Positions 34,522-43,056 of a stretch of DNA of 64,000 bases are shown in pieces. Both the position numbers and the translations under genes were made by a program. Where the stretch lies: contig NZ_CP117879.1 of the NCBI RefSeq assembly GCF_028736155.1, positions 992,001-1,056,000 of the forward strand, written 5' to 3'. A model generated the notes under the pieces. It was given only the letters and a program-made list of their open reading frames with translations, did no database searches and was not told the DNA's origin. How positions within the stretch are numbered: the stretch's first letter is position 1; each line of letters opens with the position of its first letter. The stretch comes from Flavobacterium sp. KACC 22763 (GTDB lineage: Bacteria; Bacteroidota; Bacteroidia; Flavobacteriales; Flavobacteriaceae).

Positions 34522-34922
34522 ATTCTGTTGTAGCTTGTTTTAAAGGTGTAAAAATAACTAAATGATGTCAGAATAAAACGTTAATCTTTATAAGGTATGA
34601 CTTCCAGTGTTTTATAGGATATGAAGTTTTGACAAATAATAAAAAATTATGATGTTGATGCCAAAAAGTTCAAAGGACAAGAACCTGAACTCGATGATAA
34701 ATTGAATAATGAAGAAAAAAATAATGTGAGAACGTCTCAAGTTTATTTGAGGCGTTTTTTTGTGCTGCTTTCTTCGTTGAAAATTCATTTTATACTTTTA
34801 TAATGACTTTTTTCAAGAGATAAAGGTGAAGAAGTAAAAAATATGACTTGATTTTTATAGATTTGTAAAAATCTATTACAATCTCTCAAATAGTAATTGG
34901 GAAACAATATATAATACAAGGC
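34522..34922. other. 401-base intergenic region with terminator and possible coding remnant
   Basis: Contains a hairpin with T-run, AACGTCTCAA (34731-34740) and TTGAGGCGTT (34747-34756), then TTTTTT. Just before it, an in-frame stretch reads YDVDAKKFKGQEPELDDKL (about 34650-34710), which looks coding but has no start and may be the 3' remnant of a lost gene. TAGATTTG at 34858-34865 fits a -7 box for the gene at 34923, without a clear -33 element. Confidence 0.5.
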
Positions 34923-35558
34923 ATGAAATCGGTTACTTCAGTTTTTTTTCTTTTAATGTTTGTCTGTTCAAGTTCTTATTCGCAATTGAGCTCTGATAAA
35001 ATATTCGAGAGTTTTAAGCAGGGAGAACGCACCAATTGTTCATCTATTGCTTTTATCAAAGCTTCCTTAAATGTTTACGGATTAGATAATCTTTTTGTAA
35101 GCGAAAAGCTAAATGACGATTTATATAGAATTACTTTAAAAAACAATGCTTCATTCAATTTGAATAGCAGTGAAATAAATAAGGCAAAACAATCAGCGGG
35201 TTTTGTTTATATTAAAGACAATTGCGACAGTGAGAAAATTACCGATTATGCAGAATTGACTTATGCAGTTATGGCAAAGTACAAGCAGATAATTGATAAA
35301 GAATCTACTTTTGATAAAGCATTGGAGGATTTAGAAGACGGTACAGTTTATACGCCAACTATCTACAAATACCTAGGATTTGCTTTAGGAAAACAAATTC
35401 AAAAGCTTAAAAAAGAATCAGGAACAGATTATTGCGGTGTGGTGGCCTGGTCAAAAGTGCATGCCGTTTTTGTATGTGGAGAATTTATGGATTATTATGG
35501 AAACAAAAAGAGCTTGTGGATTAAATATCCGAGCCGTTTCAGAATAATTAAGTCATAA
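34923..35558 (+). CDS. exported protein with Cys-His pair, possible cysteine-peptidase fold
   Basis: 211 residues: signal peptide (about 1-20, SSSYSQ) then a mature protein without recognised domain. GERTNCSSIAFIKASLNVYG places C39 at the start of a helix and AWSKVHAVFVCGEFMDYYG places H180 at the start of a strand, with D190 behind it. That order (Cys helix early, His strand late, acid after) is what papain-like or C39-like enzymes show. No sequence match to a named family was found by eye, so a non-catalytic secreted protein remains possible. It may be transcribed alone from the -7 box at 34858. Confidence 0.65.
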   Translation: MKSVTSVFFLLMFVCSSSYSQLSSDKIFESFKQGERTNCSSIAFIKASLNVYGLDNLFVSEKLNDDLYRITLKNNASFNLNSSEINKAKQSAGFVYIKDNCDSEKITDYAELTYAVMAKYKQIIDKESTFDKALEDLEDGTVYTPTIYKYLGFALGKQIQKLKKESGTDYCGVVAWSKVHAVFVCGEFMDYYGNKKSLWIKYPSRFRIIKS

Positions 35559-35679
35559 AACAGTAAAATTAACTTTTGGTAAAATGTGCTGAAATAGCCT
35601 AAAATGCTGCCTTTAGAGTAATCTTTTCCTTATCGCAACGTAACAATTATAATTTTATTGTGAAAAAGAAATTATAAAA

Positions 35680-35710
35680 GTTGCAATTTAACATAATTTA
35701 TATATTTTTG
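35680..35710 (+). promoter_or_regulatory. Bacteroidota-type promoter
   Basis: GTTG (35680-35683), a 19-base spacer and TATTTTTG (35703-35710) match the -33 TTTG and -7 TAnnTTTG consensus. The start codon of the secreted protein at 35742 lies about 25 bases beyond the expected transcript start. Confidence 0.65.
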
Positions 35711-35741
35711 TTTTTATTCAAGAACCAAATCTATTAAGAAA

Positions 35742-36185
35742 ATGAAGAGCAAGATTATTTTATTATGTGTCCTTTTCTTCTTGACGACTGCTGCCGTTTC
35801 TGCACAGGCAAAAAATGCACCAAGAAGTATCATTAGTACAACAGCTTTAATTCGTAAATACCATGATCAAAAAGAATTAAGTGGTATGCAAAAAGGAGAA
35901 CTTCTAGAATTGTACATTGAGCGTATTAAAGTTCTAGTAAAAACACTTCCTTACATTGCTTTGGTTACTAAACCTGGTGTAACAATGGCAGATTTAGGTA
36001 TTCCAGACACTGGCGAGAATAAAAAAATCTTAGATGGACAAGCAGAGGGAACAACTGTTTTCTTAGATACTACAGTAGATTTTCAAAGAAAAATGATGCC
36101 GTATTCTGATAAAGGAAATCTTATCGCAGCCATCTTGTTTTATGAAACTACATTGAAATCTTTGCACGAGTTCAACGAATTGTAA
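35742..36185 (+). CDS. small exported protein of unknown function
   Basis: 147 residues with a clear signal peptide (AAVSAQ cleavage near 22). The mature part begins KNAPRSIISTTALIRKYHDQ and is helical, with LELYIERIKVLVKTLPYIALVTKPGVTMADLGIP in the middle and KMMPYSDKGNLIAAILFYETTLKSL at the end. No Cys, no metal or catalytic motif. The family is not one I recognise; a periplasmic or secreted structural role is likely. It has its own promoter and a strong terminator, so it forms a single-gene unit. Confidence 0.7.
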   Translation: MKSKIILLCVLFFLTTAAVSAQAKNAPRSIISTTALIRKYHDQKELSGMQKGELLELYIERIKVLVKTLPYIALVTKPGVTMADLGIPDTGENKKILDGQAEGTTVFLDTTVDFQRKMMPYSDKGNLIAAILFYETTLKSLHEFNEL

Positions 36186-36206
36186 TATTTCAATAATTAA
36201 ATATAG

Positions 36207-36240
36207 AAGCTCCAAGGTCATATGATCTTGGAGCTTTTTT
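36207..36240. terminator. hairpin terminator
   Basis: AAGCTCCAAG (36207-36216) and CTTGGAGCTT (36227-36236) pair, with the TCATATGA dyad extending the stem, followed by a run of T. It ends the small secreted-protein transcript. Confidence 0.85.
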
Positions 36241-36251
36241 TTATAAAAAAT

Positions 36252-36436
36252 TAATTTGCCTCCATCTTTAGATGGAGGTAGATAAAATTAGCCTGAAATG
36301 GCTTTAGCCAAATTTCTCAAAGTTTAAAACATACCCTTTGGTTTCAATCAGAGAAATGCAAAGAAAAGCGATTTTGGCTAAAGCCATAAACAGGCAATCC
36401 TTCAAAAAATCCCCTACTTGAAACTAGGGGCAATAG
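36252..36436. repeat. triple-hairpin interspersed repeat (GGCTTTAGCC family), copy 2
   Basis: Same order as copy 1: CCTCCATCTTTAGATGGAGG, then GGCTTTAGCC with GGCTAAAGCC, then CCCCTACTTGAAACTAGGGG; the central part is longer here. It opens the 916-base gap before the SusC gene. A CTCTCGCAGATT fragment follows near 36485. Confidence 0.85.
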
Positions 36437-36694
36437 ATAAAGCTCTACTATTTTTGTCTATTTCCATCAATTGTATTAAAATATCTCTCGCAGATTTCAT
36501 CAGATTTATGCAGATTAAAGTTATCCTATTTGATTTATATGCTTGAACTAAAATCGTTGGGAAATATTCAGCTTTTAGTACAATTCTTATAAAATGATAA
36601 AAAATCTAATATTATCTAACTATTTTATTTTTAATTGTTTAAGGTTTTCTATTTAAATTGATTAACATTTTTTTTGCAAAAAGTTTAATTAAAA

Positions 36695-36725
36695 TTTGGG
36701 AACTAAAAATTTTAACATACTTTTG
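36695..36725 (+). promoter_or_regulatory. consensus promoter of the SusC/SusD operon
   Basis: TTTG (36695-36698), exactly 19 bases, then TACTTTTG (36718-36725): a full match to the Bacteroidota -33/-7 consensus. It leaves an unusually long leader of about 370 bases before the SusC start, in which a leader peptide and hairpin lie. Confidence 0.75.
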
Positions 36726-36947
36726 TTCTATCAAATTAGTAGAGTTTAAAAATTAGTTAGAAATACAGAGATTAAAACCTTATCATTTCATTTTCTGAAA
36801 TATAAAAGCATAGGACATTTGCAACTTATGCATCACTACGGTTAAAATTCCTCTTTTTAAATTCATTATAGATTTTTAATAACACTATCCTGAACAAGGA
36901 TAAAAATTGTATAGGCCAAATAAAATAATAATCTAAAAAAAGTAAAA

Positions 36948-36974
36948 ATGAAAAAACGAATGTGCTGCAGATAA
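36948..36974 (+). CDS. leader peptide MKKRMCCR
   Basis: An 8-codon frame preceded by AGTAAAA, the usual start context in this genome, reads MKKRMCCR and stop, in the long leader of the SusC operon. Two adjacent Cys codons next to Arg, just before a hairpin, are what a translation-based attenuator sensing cysteine (or sulfur) supply would look like. Short frames arise by chance, so this is a suggestion. Confidence 0.45.
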   Translation: MKKRMCCR

Positions 36975-36981
36975 AAAGAAA

Positions 36982-37009
36982 AACCATTTCTGTTGCAGCA
37001 GAAATGGTT
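36982..37009 (+). promoter_or_regulatory. leader hairpin after the leader peptide
   Basis: AACCATTTCTG (36982-36992) and CAGAAATGGTT (36999-37009) form a perfect 11-base stem with a 6-base loop, starting 7 bases after the leader-peptide stop. No T-run follows, so it is more likely an anti-terminator or pausing element than a terminator. Confidence 0.6.
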
Positions 37010-37101
37010 GGAGTTTAAAGAAATTGTCATCTCTAATAGGAAAGTAAGAATAGTGTAAAACTGTTCTAGGCTCGCCTTATTTATTAAACTAAAACAAAGT
37101 A

Positions 37102-40100
37102 ATGAAAAAAAAATTAAAAAGATATGCTTGGCTATGTATTTTGTTGATTTCCATAGGGGTTAAAGCTCAAGATACTAAACCTTTAATTCAGTCTAAACTG
37201 GAAGGAACAGTGGTCGATGCCATTACAAAAGAGCCAGTTATTGGAGCTTCGGTAACCATTAAAGGGACTACACACGGTGTTATCACAGATACAGATGGAA
37301 AATTCTTCTTCCAAACAGGACAAAAATTCCCTTATACACTTTTAATTAGTTATTTAGGATATAAAAAAGAAGAAGTTGTAGTAAATAAAAACGCTATAAC
37401 TATTAGTCTTACTGAAGAACAGAATGCGTTATCTGAAGTAGTGGTTACGGCACTTGGAATTTCTAAAGAAAAGAAATCTCTTGGATATACAACTCAGGCA
37501 TTAAAAGGAAAAGAATTGGCAACTACAAAAGAAACCAACTTTTTGAATGGACTTTCGGGTAAATTGGCGGGTGTTCGTATTACCAATTCACAAGGAGATA
37601 TGGGATCTTCGCGTATTATTATTCGTGGAGAAACTTCTATTGCAGGAAACAATCAGCCGCTTTTTGTGGTAGATGGAGTTCCTGTAGATAACTCACAATT
37701 GAACTATGGTGGAGCTACACGTGATTTTAGAAACGCCATTGCCGATTTAAATCCGCAGGATATTGAGACGTTGACAGTTTTAAAAGGTCCGAATGCTGCC
37801 GCTCTTTACGGATCGCGTGCTGCGCATGGTGTGGTGCTTATTACCACAAAATCTGGAAAAGGACAAAAATCAGGATATGGGGTTACTTTTAATACGGGTA
37901 TAACTGTTTCTCAAGTGGCTACTTTACCTTCTTTCCAAAATACTTTCGGACAAGGTTCTAACGGAAGATTTAGCTACGTAGATGGAAAAGGAGGAGGAGT
38001 TAATGATGGAGTTGACGAAAGCTGGGGACCAAGAATGGATGGGCGTCTTATTCCGCAATTTTATTCTAAAGGAGAAGCTGTGCCTTTTGTAGCACATCCG
38101 AATAATGTGAAAGATTTCTTTAACACGGGACTTACTTACGACAATAGTGTTTCTATTGCAAAATCTAACGAAAAATCAGATTTCCGTTTAGGTGTAAACA
38201 ATCAAAAACAGCTTGGAACGGTGCCTAATAGTGAAATAAACAAAACAAATTTTACAGTTAATACCAATTATCAGATTTCTGAAAATGTAAAAGTTGGGGT
38301 CAATGCTAATTATATTGTAACAAATGCTCCACAATTGCCAGGAGGTCCATCTGGTGGACGTGCTGCGGGTGTAATGCTTCAGTTTCTTTGGTTCGGACGT
38401 CAGGTTGATATCAATGAATTGGATAAAGACTGGTCAACTAACTGGAACAACAGTTACTATAGCAACCCGTATTGGAATGCGTATTACAATACAACAAGCC
38501 AGCAGCGTAACCGTATCATTGGAGATGTTCACTTAGATGCGAAATTGGCAGAAGGATTGAACTTCAGATTCCGTACAGGGGTTGATTATTATAATGACCG
38601 AAGAAAATATACTATCAAGTATGGTACAAACGGAACTCCTTTCGGATCGTATGCAGAAGATGCTTACACTGTAAATGAGCAAAATACTGAGGGTATATTT
38701 CAATATACAAAACAGCTAAATGATGATTTCAGTTTAGATGCACTTGCAGGTTTCAATATTCGTAACCATAGCGATGCCAACAACTATCAGAAAGCGCCAC
38801 GTTTAGCGGTTCCAGATTTGTACACATTGACAAACTCTAGAGATCCGTTGACTTCATCAAATTCATTATCGAGATTGAGAGTTTACAGTGCTTATGCTTC
38901 TGCTCAGGTAGGATTTAGAAACTATGCTTTCTTGAACGTTACGGCGCGTAATGACTGGTCTTCGACATTGCCAAGCAGCAACCGTTCTTATTTCTATCCG
39001 TCTTTTAACGGAAGTGTAATCTTAACAGATGCATTGAATATCAAGAGCAGTACACTTGATTTCTTAAAAGTTCGAGGTGGGTGGTCTGAAGTAGGTAATG
39101 ATGCAGATCCGTACCAATTGGCTACGGTTTACAATTTCCAAACTGCTTTTGACGGAAATCCGATCCAGACTTCTTCTCAAAAGAAATTAAATGAAAACTT
39201 AAAACCAGAAACAACTCGTTCTACAGAGGTAGGTCTTGAAGCTTCTTTCTGGAAAAACAGACTTCATTTTGATGTAGCGTATTACAATACAAATAGTTTC
39301 GACCAAATTTTAGAAATTAAAACTACAGCATCAAGCGGTTATACTTCGCAGTTAATCAATGCGGGTAAAATTAACAACCAAGGTATTGAGGTACAATTGG
39401 ACGGAAATCCGGTTCAAACTGAAAACTTCAAATGGAATGTGGCTTTAAATTATTCAAAAAATAAGAGTAAAGTAGAAATTCTAGATTACGCAGGAGATAT
39501 TAAAAACTATACAATTGGTTCTTCTGGAGGTGTAGATGTATTGGCATCTGTTGGACAAGCTTATGGAGCACTTTATGGAACTGCGTATGAGCGCGATGCT
39601 AGCGGTAATATTGTGGTAGGAGCAAACGGTCTTCCAAAGGCAGACCCTACAAAGAGAGTTTTAGGACACTATACGCCAGATTATTTAGCAGGTCTTACAA
39701 ATACTTTGACTTATAAAAATCTTGAACTTTCATTCCTTGTTGATGCTAGCGTTGGTGGCGAACTTTTCTCTGGAACAAACAGAACAGGAAACTATACAGG
39801 AGTTCTGGCACAAACTCTTCCAGGGCGTGGTGCTGAAAATGGTGGTTTAAGCTACTATTATCCAGGAAACAATACGGCTAATCCGAAAACTCTGGTAGCT
39901 GGCGGAGCTGCTCCAAGCGGTGTGACAGTTTATGATGACGGAATGATTTTCGGAGGTGTATTTGCAGACGGAACGCCTAATAATAAAGTGATTAGTGCAC
40001 AGGAATATTATAAAGCGTCATACAACATTAGCGAAGCGTATATCTACAGTTCAACTTTTGTAAAAATGAGAGAAATCAAGCTTACTTATAATTTTAATAA

Positions 40101-40293
40101 AAAGCTGGTTAAAAAACTAGGATTAGAAGGAGCAAGCGTTACTGCTGCTGGTCGTAACTTATTCTTTATCTACAAAGATGCACCAAATATTGACCCTGAA
40201 ACGGCTTTCAATACAGGAAATGCACAAGGATTAGAAAGTTTAGCGTTGCCAACAACCAGAAACTACAGCCTTAACCTTAATGTTAAATTTTAA
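37102..40293 (+). CDS. SusC/RagA-like TonB-linked outer-membrane transporter
   Basis: 1063 residues. Signal peptide (about 1-22), then a CarboxypepD_reg-like domain (LEGTVVDAITKEPVIGASVTIKGTTHGVITDTDGKF, about 30-90), the plug (ALSEVVVTALGISKEKKSLGY, ending NAAALYGSRAAHGVVLITTKSGK) and a 22-strand barrel closing NYSLNLNVKF. This is the normal SusC order and size. It imports oligomers in concert with the SusD lipoprotein, encoded 12 bases downstream. No glycoside hydrolase, sulfatase or peptidase gene lies alongside, so the substrate is unknown; the Cys-Cys leader hints at sulfur or peptide supply. The promoter at 36695 and leader probably regulate it. Confidence 0.96.
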   Translation: MKKKLKRYAWLCILLISIGVKAQDTKPLIQSKLEGTVVDAITKEPVIGASVTIKGTTHGVITDTDGKFFFQTGQKFPYTLLISYLGYKKEEVVVNKNAITISLTEEQNALSEVVVTALGISKEKKSLGYTTQALKGKELATTKETNFLNGLSGKLAGVRITNSQGDMGSSRIIIRGETSIAGNNQPLFVVDGVPVDNSQLNYGGATRDFRNAIADLNPQDIETLTVLKGPNAAALYGSRAAHGVVLITTKSGKGQKSGYGVTFNTGITVSQVATLPSFQNTFGQGSNGRFSYVDGKGGGVNDGVDESWGPRMDGRLIPQFYSKGEAVPFVAHPNNVKDFFNTGLTYDNSVSIAKSNEKSDFRLGVNNQKQLGTVPNSEINKTNFTVNTNYQISENVKVGVNANYIVTNAPQLPGGPSGGRAAGVMLQFLWFGRQVDINELDKDWSTNWNNSYYSNPYWNAYYNTTSQQRNRIIGDVHLDAKLAEGLNFRFRTGVDYYNDRRKYTIKYGTNGTPFGSYAEDAYTVNEQNTEGIFQYTKQLNDDFSLDALAGFNIRNHSDANNYQKAPRLAVPDLYTLTNSRDPLTSSNSLSRLRVYSAYASAQVGFRNYAFLNVTARNDWSSTLPSSNRSYFYPSFNGSVILTDALNIKSSTLDFLKVRGGWSEVGNDADPYQLATVYNFQTAFDGNPIQTSSQKKLNENLKPETTRSTEVGLEASFWKNRLHFDVAYYNTNSFDQILEIKTTASSGYTSQLINAGKINNQGIEVQLDGNPVQTENFKWNVALNYSKNKSKVEILDYAGDIKNYTIGSSGGVDVLASVGQAYGALYGTAYERDASGNIVVGANGLPKADPTKRVLGHYTPDYLAGLTNTLTYKNLELSFLVDASVGGELFSGTNRTGNYTGVLAQTLPGRGAENGGLSYYYPGNNTANPKTLVAGGAAPSGVTVYDDGMIFGGVFADGTPNNKVISAQEYYKASYNISEAYIYSSTFVKMREIKLTYNFNKKLVKKLGLEGASVTAAGRNLFFIYKDAPNIDPETAFNTGNAQGLESLALPTTRNYSLNLNVKF

Positions 40294-40305
40294 AAACTCG
40301 GAATC

Positions 40306-41730
40306 ATGCTAAAAAAACTATCATATACAATACTGTTTGCATTGGCACTGAGCTCTTGCAGTGATACTCTTGACGATATAAATAAAAATCCAAATGCAAC
40401 TGAAACTCCGTTGGCGCCTTATCTTTTGACTGGTACATTAAAACAAGGAGCAGATTTGTATTGGGGAGATGCGAACAACTTTAACTCAACGTTGCTTTTT
40501 GTACAGCATTGGGCTAAAATTCAATATACAGAACCAGATCGTTACGATGTTTCAAATGCTTCTTTCACTTCATTGTGGGATAAGGGGTATGCGACTCTGA
40601 TTACAGATTTGAATACGATTATAAAATTTCCAGATGCACAGGCTAACTCTAATTATAAAGGAATTGCTTTATCGCTGCGTTCATGGACATTTTTATTGCT
40701 GACAGATGCTTACGGAAGCATTCCGTACAAAGAAGCAGGTCAAAATGTAACGCCTGCGTATAACACGCAGAAAGAAGTTTACACAGGTTTGCTTGAAGAT
40801 TTGAAGCAAGCGCAATCTTTATTAAACTCTGCAAATGGTTCTGTTACTGGAGATTTGGTTTACAAAGGGGATATAGCAAAATGGAAGAAGTTTGTGAATT
40901 CGCTTCGATTGAGAATTGCATTAAGAATATCAGATAAAGAACCAGTATTAGCAAAACAAGCAGCCATTGATGCAACAACTGATGCCGCGGGAGTAATCAG
41001 TAGCGAAAGCGAAACATTTAAGTTTACTTACACTAGTTCGCCACAGCAAAACCCTGCTTCGGCTTGGTTTGAAACTCGTGATGATTTCCGTATTTCAAAA
41101 ACTATGGTGGATCAATTATATGCATTATCAGATCCGCGTTTGCCGATTTTTGCTCAATTGCCATCAGATGCAAGTGTAGGCAAATATGTTGGAGGAGCTA
41201 ACGGATTATCAAATAGTGATGCTAACAGCCAAGGTTTTGCTAAAACATCAAAACCGGGAACTTATTTCCTTACATCGGCTTCACCTGCGGTAATTGCTTC
41301 TTACTCTGAAACTTTGTTTAATTTGGCAGAAGCTGCAGCAAGAGGTTATATTTCTGGAGATGCAGAGCAGTATTACAAAAATGCTATTACAGCATCATTG
41401 ATTCAGTTTGGAGTTAACAATCCAACAACTATTTCAACGTATCTGAATCAGGCAAGTGTAAAATATGATGCTTCAAACTATGCTAAATCAATCGGTACGC
41501 AAAAATGGATTGCTTTCTTCGGTCAAGGTCTTGATGCTTTTACAGAATGGAGAAGATTGGATTATCCAGTATTAAAAGCTGGTCCAGCTACTGTTTTGGA
41601 TGGAAAAATACCTTCGCGTCTTTTTTATCCTGGTACAGAACAATCTCTTAACGGAGCAAGTTATCAAGCTGCTGTTGCAGATCAAGGAAAAGATTTATTG
41701 ACAACCAAATTATGGTTTGATGTGAAATAA
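40306..41730 (+). CDS. SusD/RagB-like nutrient-binding lipoprotein
   Basis: 474 residues. Lipobox LALSSC (C18), then DTLDDINKNPNATETPLAPYLLTGTLKQGADLYWG, the start of the SusD-like group PF12771. The TPR-like helices (SLRSWTFLLLTDAYGSIPYKEAGQ, ETLFNLAEAAARGYISGDAEQYY) are evident and C-terminal QSLNGASYQAAVADQGKDLLTTKLWFDVK closes the fold. It is surface-exposed and caps the SusC transporter. The gene follows SusC by 12 bases in one operon. The PF12771 subgroup is frequently linked to peptide or small-molecule uptake rather than polysaccharides, but the cargo cannot be told here. Confidence 0.94.
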   Translation: MLKKLSYTILFALALSSCSDTLDDINKNPNATETPLAPYLLTGTLKQGADLYWGDANNFNSTLLFVQHWAKIQYTEPDRYDVSNASFTSLWDKGYATLITDLNTIIKFPDAQANSNYKGIALSLRSWTFLLLTDAYGSIPYKEAGQNVTPAYNTQKEVYTGLLEDLKQAQSLLNSANGSVTGDLVYKGDIAKWKKFVNSLRLRIALRISDKEPVLAKQAAIDATTDAAGVISSESETFKFTYTSSPQQNPASAWFETRDDFRISKTMVDQLYALSDPRLPIFAQLPSDASVGKYVGGANGLSNSDANSQGFAKTSKPGTYFLTSASPAVIASYSETLFNLAEAAARGYISGDAEQYYKNAITASLIQFGVNNPTTISTYLNQASVKYDASNYAKSIGTQKWIAFFGQGLDAFTEWRRLDYPVLKAGPATVLDGKIPSRLFYPGTEQSLNGASYQAAVADQGKDLLTTKLWFDVK

Positions 41731-41744
41731 ATTTGCTTGCAAAT

Positions 41745-42190
41745 AATATTCCGTAGGAATATCTGGTTGGTAGAAAAAAAATGGAACGTTATGCATAGTG
41801 TCCTGTAGGGACACCTGTTTTGACGAAAGAATATATTTAACGTTTAATCAAACGTTCCTACGGAACGCAAATTGATAATCCGAATTTAATTTCTACCAAT
41901 GAAACATTCCTACGGAATGAAAAATTCTACCGACCAAACATTCCTACGGAATGAGTTGCATTGTTTTTTTTGATATTTTAATATTCCGTAGGAATATCTG
42001 ATTGGTAGAAAAAAAATGGAACGTTATGCATAGTGTCCCGTAGGGACACCTGTTTTTGCGGAAATAATATGTATAATGTCTAATCAAACGTTCTACGGAA
42101 CGTAAATTCATAATCCGAATTTAATTTCTACCAATGAAACATTCCTACGGAATGAAAAATTCTACCGATCAAACATTCCTACGGAATGAG
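41745..42190. repeat. two tandem 211-base repeats (ATTCCGTAGGAAT family)
   Basis: Copies at 41745-41955 and 41980-42190 are direct, about 93 percent alike, separated by 24 bases. Each contains four or more short dyads: ATTCCGTAGGAAT at the start, GTGTCCnGTAGGGACAC, CGTTCCTACGGAACG (one base shorter in copy 2) and two ATTCCTACGGAAT near the end. A TTCTACCAAT/ATTGGTAGAA pair also brackets the middle. The whole gap of 510 bases between SusD and the siderophore-interacting gene is this repeat plus a terminator. No coding frame. Confidence 0.9.
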
Positions 42191-42203
42191 TTTTTTTGAG
42201 TCA

Positions 42204-42237
42204 AAAAGCCCTGTATCAACTAAGATATAGGGCTTTT
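42204..42237. terminator. hairpin terminator
   Basis: AAAAGCCCTGTATC and GATATAGGGCTTTT pair (one G-T) around a 6-base loop. It lies 4 bases beyond the stop of the minus-strand SIP gene and would end that operon; it may also stop plus-strand read-through from SusD. Confidence 0.82.
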
Positions 42238-42240
42238 GCA

Positions 42241-43041
42241 TTATTCCATTCGCTGTTTTTGTCTTTCCTGATTTGATTCTTCTTCAGAACTTCCGCGTTT
42301 CCAGTATGAAACAGCATGAAAACAGTCACGTTCCAATTGAAGCTCTTCTTTCAGATGTTTTCTTATTTTCCTGATTGTCTCAAATTCTGCTGCGGCAAAT
42401 ACATATTGCTGGTTTTCTTTAGCTAATAAATCGATACATTCTTCAGCTAGTTTACTACCGTCAAATGGTGAAGGATTATAGATCCATTTTACATTGAGAT
42501 TTGCTTTGGTATTTAGAATCAATACATCTCTATAAGAATTCACTTCGAGCAAAAGCATAACATTTACATTCGAAGACAAAGTTTCTAAAATAGCTGAAAT
42601 AACCGGAATCGCCGTACTATCTCCAACAATAAAATAATTTTCAGATGAAGGAACAAGCGGTTTTTGGCTTTCCTTCATCGCAATTCCAAGAAAATCTCCC
42701 GATTTAGCATTTTCTGCCCATTTAGAAGCAGGTCCGTTATCGCCATGCGTGACAAAATCGATTTGGAGAGTTTTATTAATGAAATCAATGTTTCGTGTAG
42801 TATAGGTTCGCATTGCCATAAAAAAGACAGAGTTCCAGATGGATTCTTCATAATCGTCGCAATACATGGCAGTTTCAGAAGGAATATAAATTTTATTATT
42901 GCTTCCAGAACGCATATTCTGAAAAAGATTTACTTGTTCGTCAGACATTTTAAAAGTTATCCTGATATAATGTGGTGTAACGAACGTTTTTTCTTTTACT
43001 ACAAAAATAGAACGTGCTACATTTCGTATTAGTTTATCCAT
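42241..43041 (-). CDS. siderophore-interacting protein (SIP/ViuB-like FAD reductase)
   Basis: 266-residue cytoplasmic flavoprotein that reduces ferric siderophores with NAD(P)H. FVTPHYIRITFKMSDEQVNLF opens the FAD-binding domain, MRTYTTRNIDFINKTLQIDFVTHGDNGPASKWAENAKSGDFLGIA carries the RxYT FAD motif (as in SIP proteins) and the HGDNGPAS loop, and ENYFIVGDSTAIPVISAILE opens the NAD(P)H domain. The C-terminus HAVSYWKRGSSEEE matches the family YWR(R/K)G end. It is last in a minus-strand operon with an MFS transporter and an AraC regulator, which makes a siderophore uptake or utilisation unit likely. Confidence 0.9.
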   Translation of the reverse strand: MDKLIRNVARSIFVVKEKTFVTPHYIRITFKMSDEQVNLFQNMRSGSNNKIYIPSETAMYCDDYEESIWNSVFFMAMRTYTTRNIDFINKTLQIDFVTHGDNGPASKWAENAKSGDFLGIAMKESQKPLVPSSENYFIVGDSTAIPVISAILETLSSNVNVMLLLEVNSYRDVLILNTKANLNVKWIYNPSPFDGSKLAEECIDLLAKENQQYVFAAAEFETIRKIRKHLKEELQLERDCFHAVSYWKRGSSEEESNQERQKQRME

Positions 43042-43056
43042 AATTACTTTGATATT

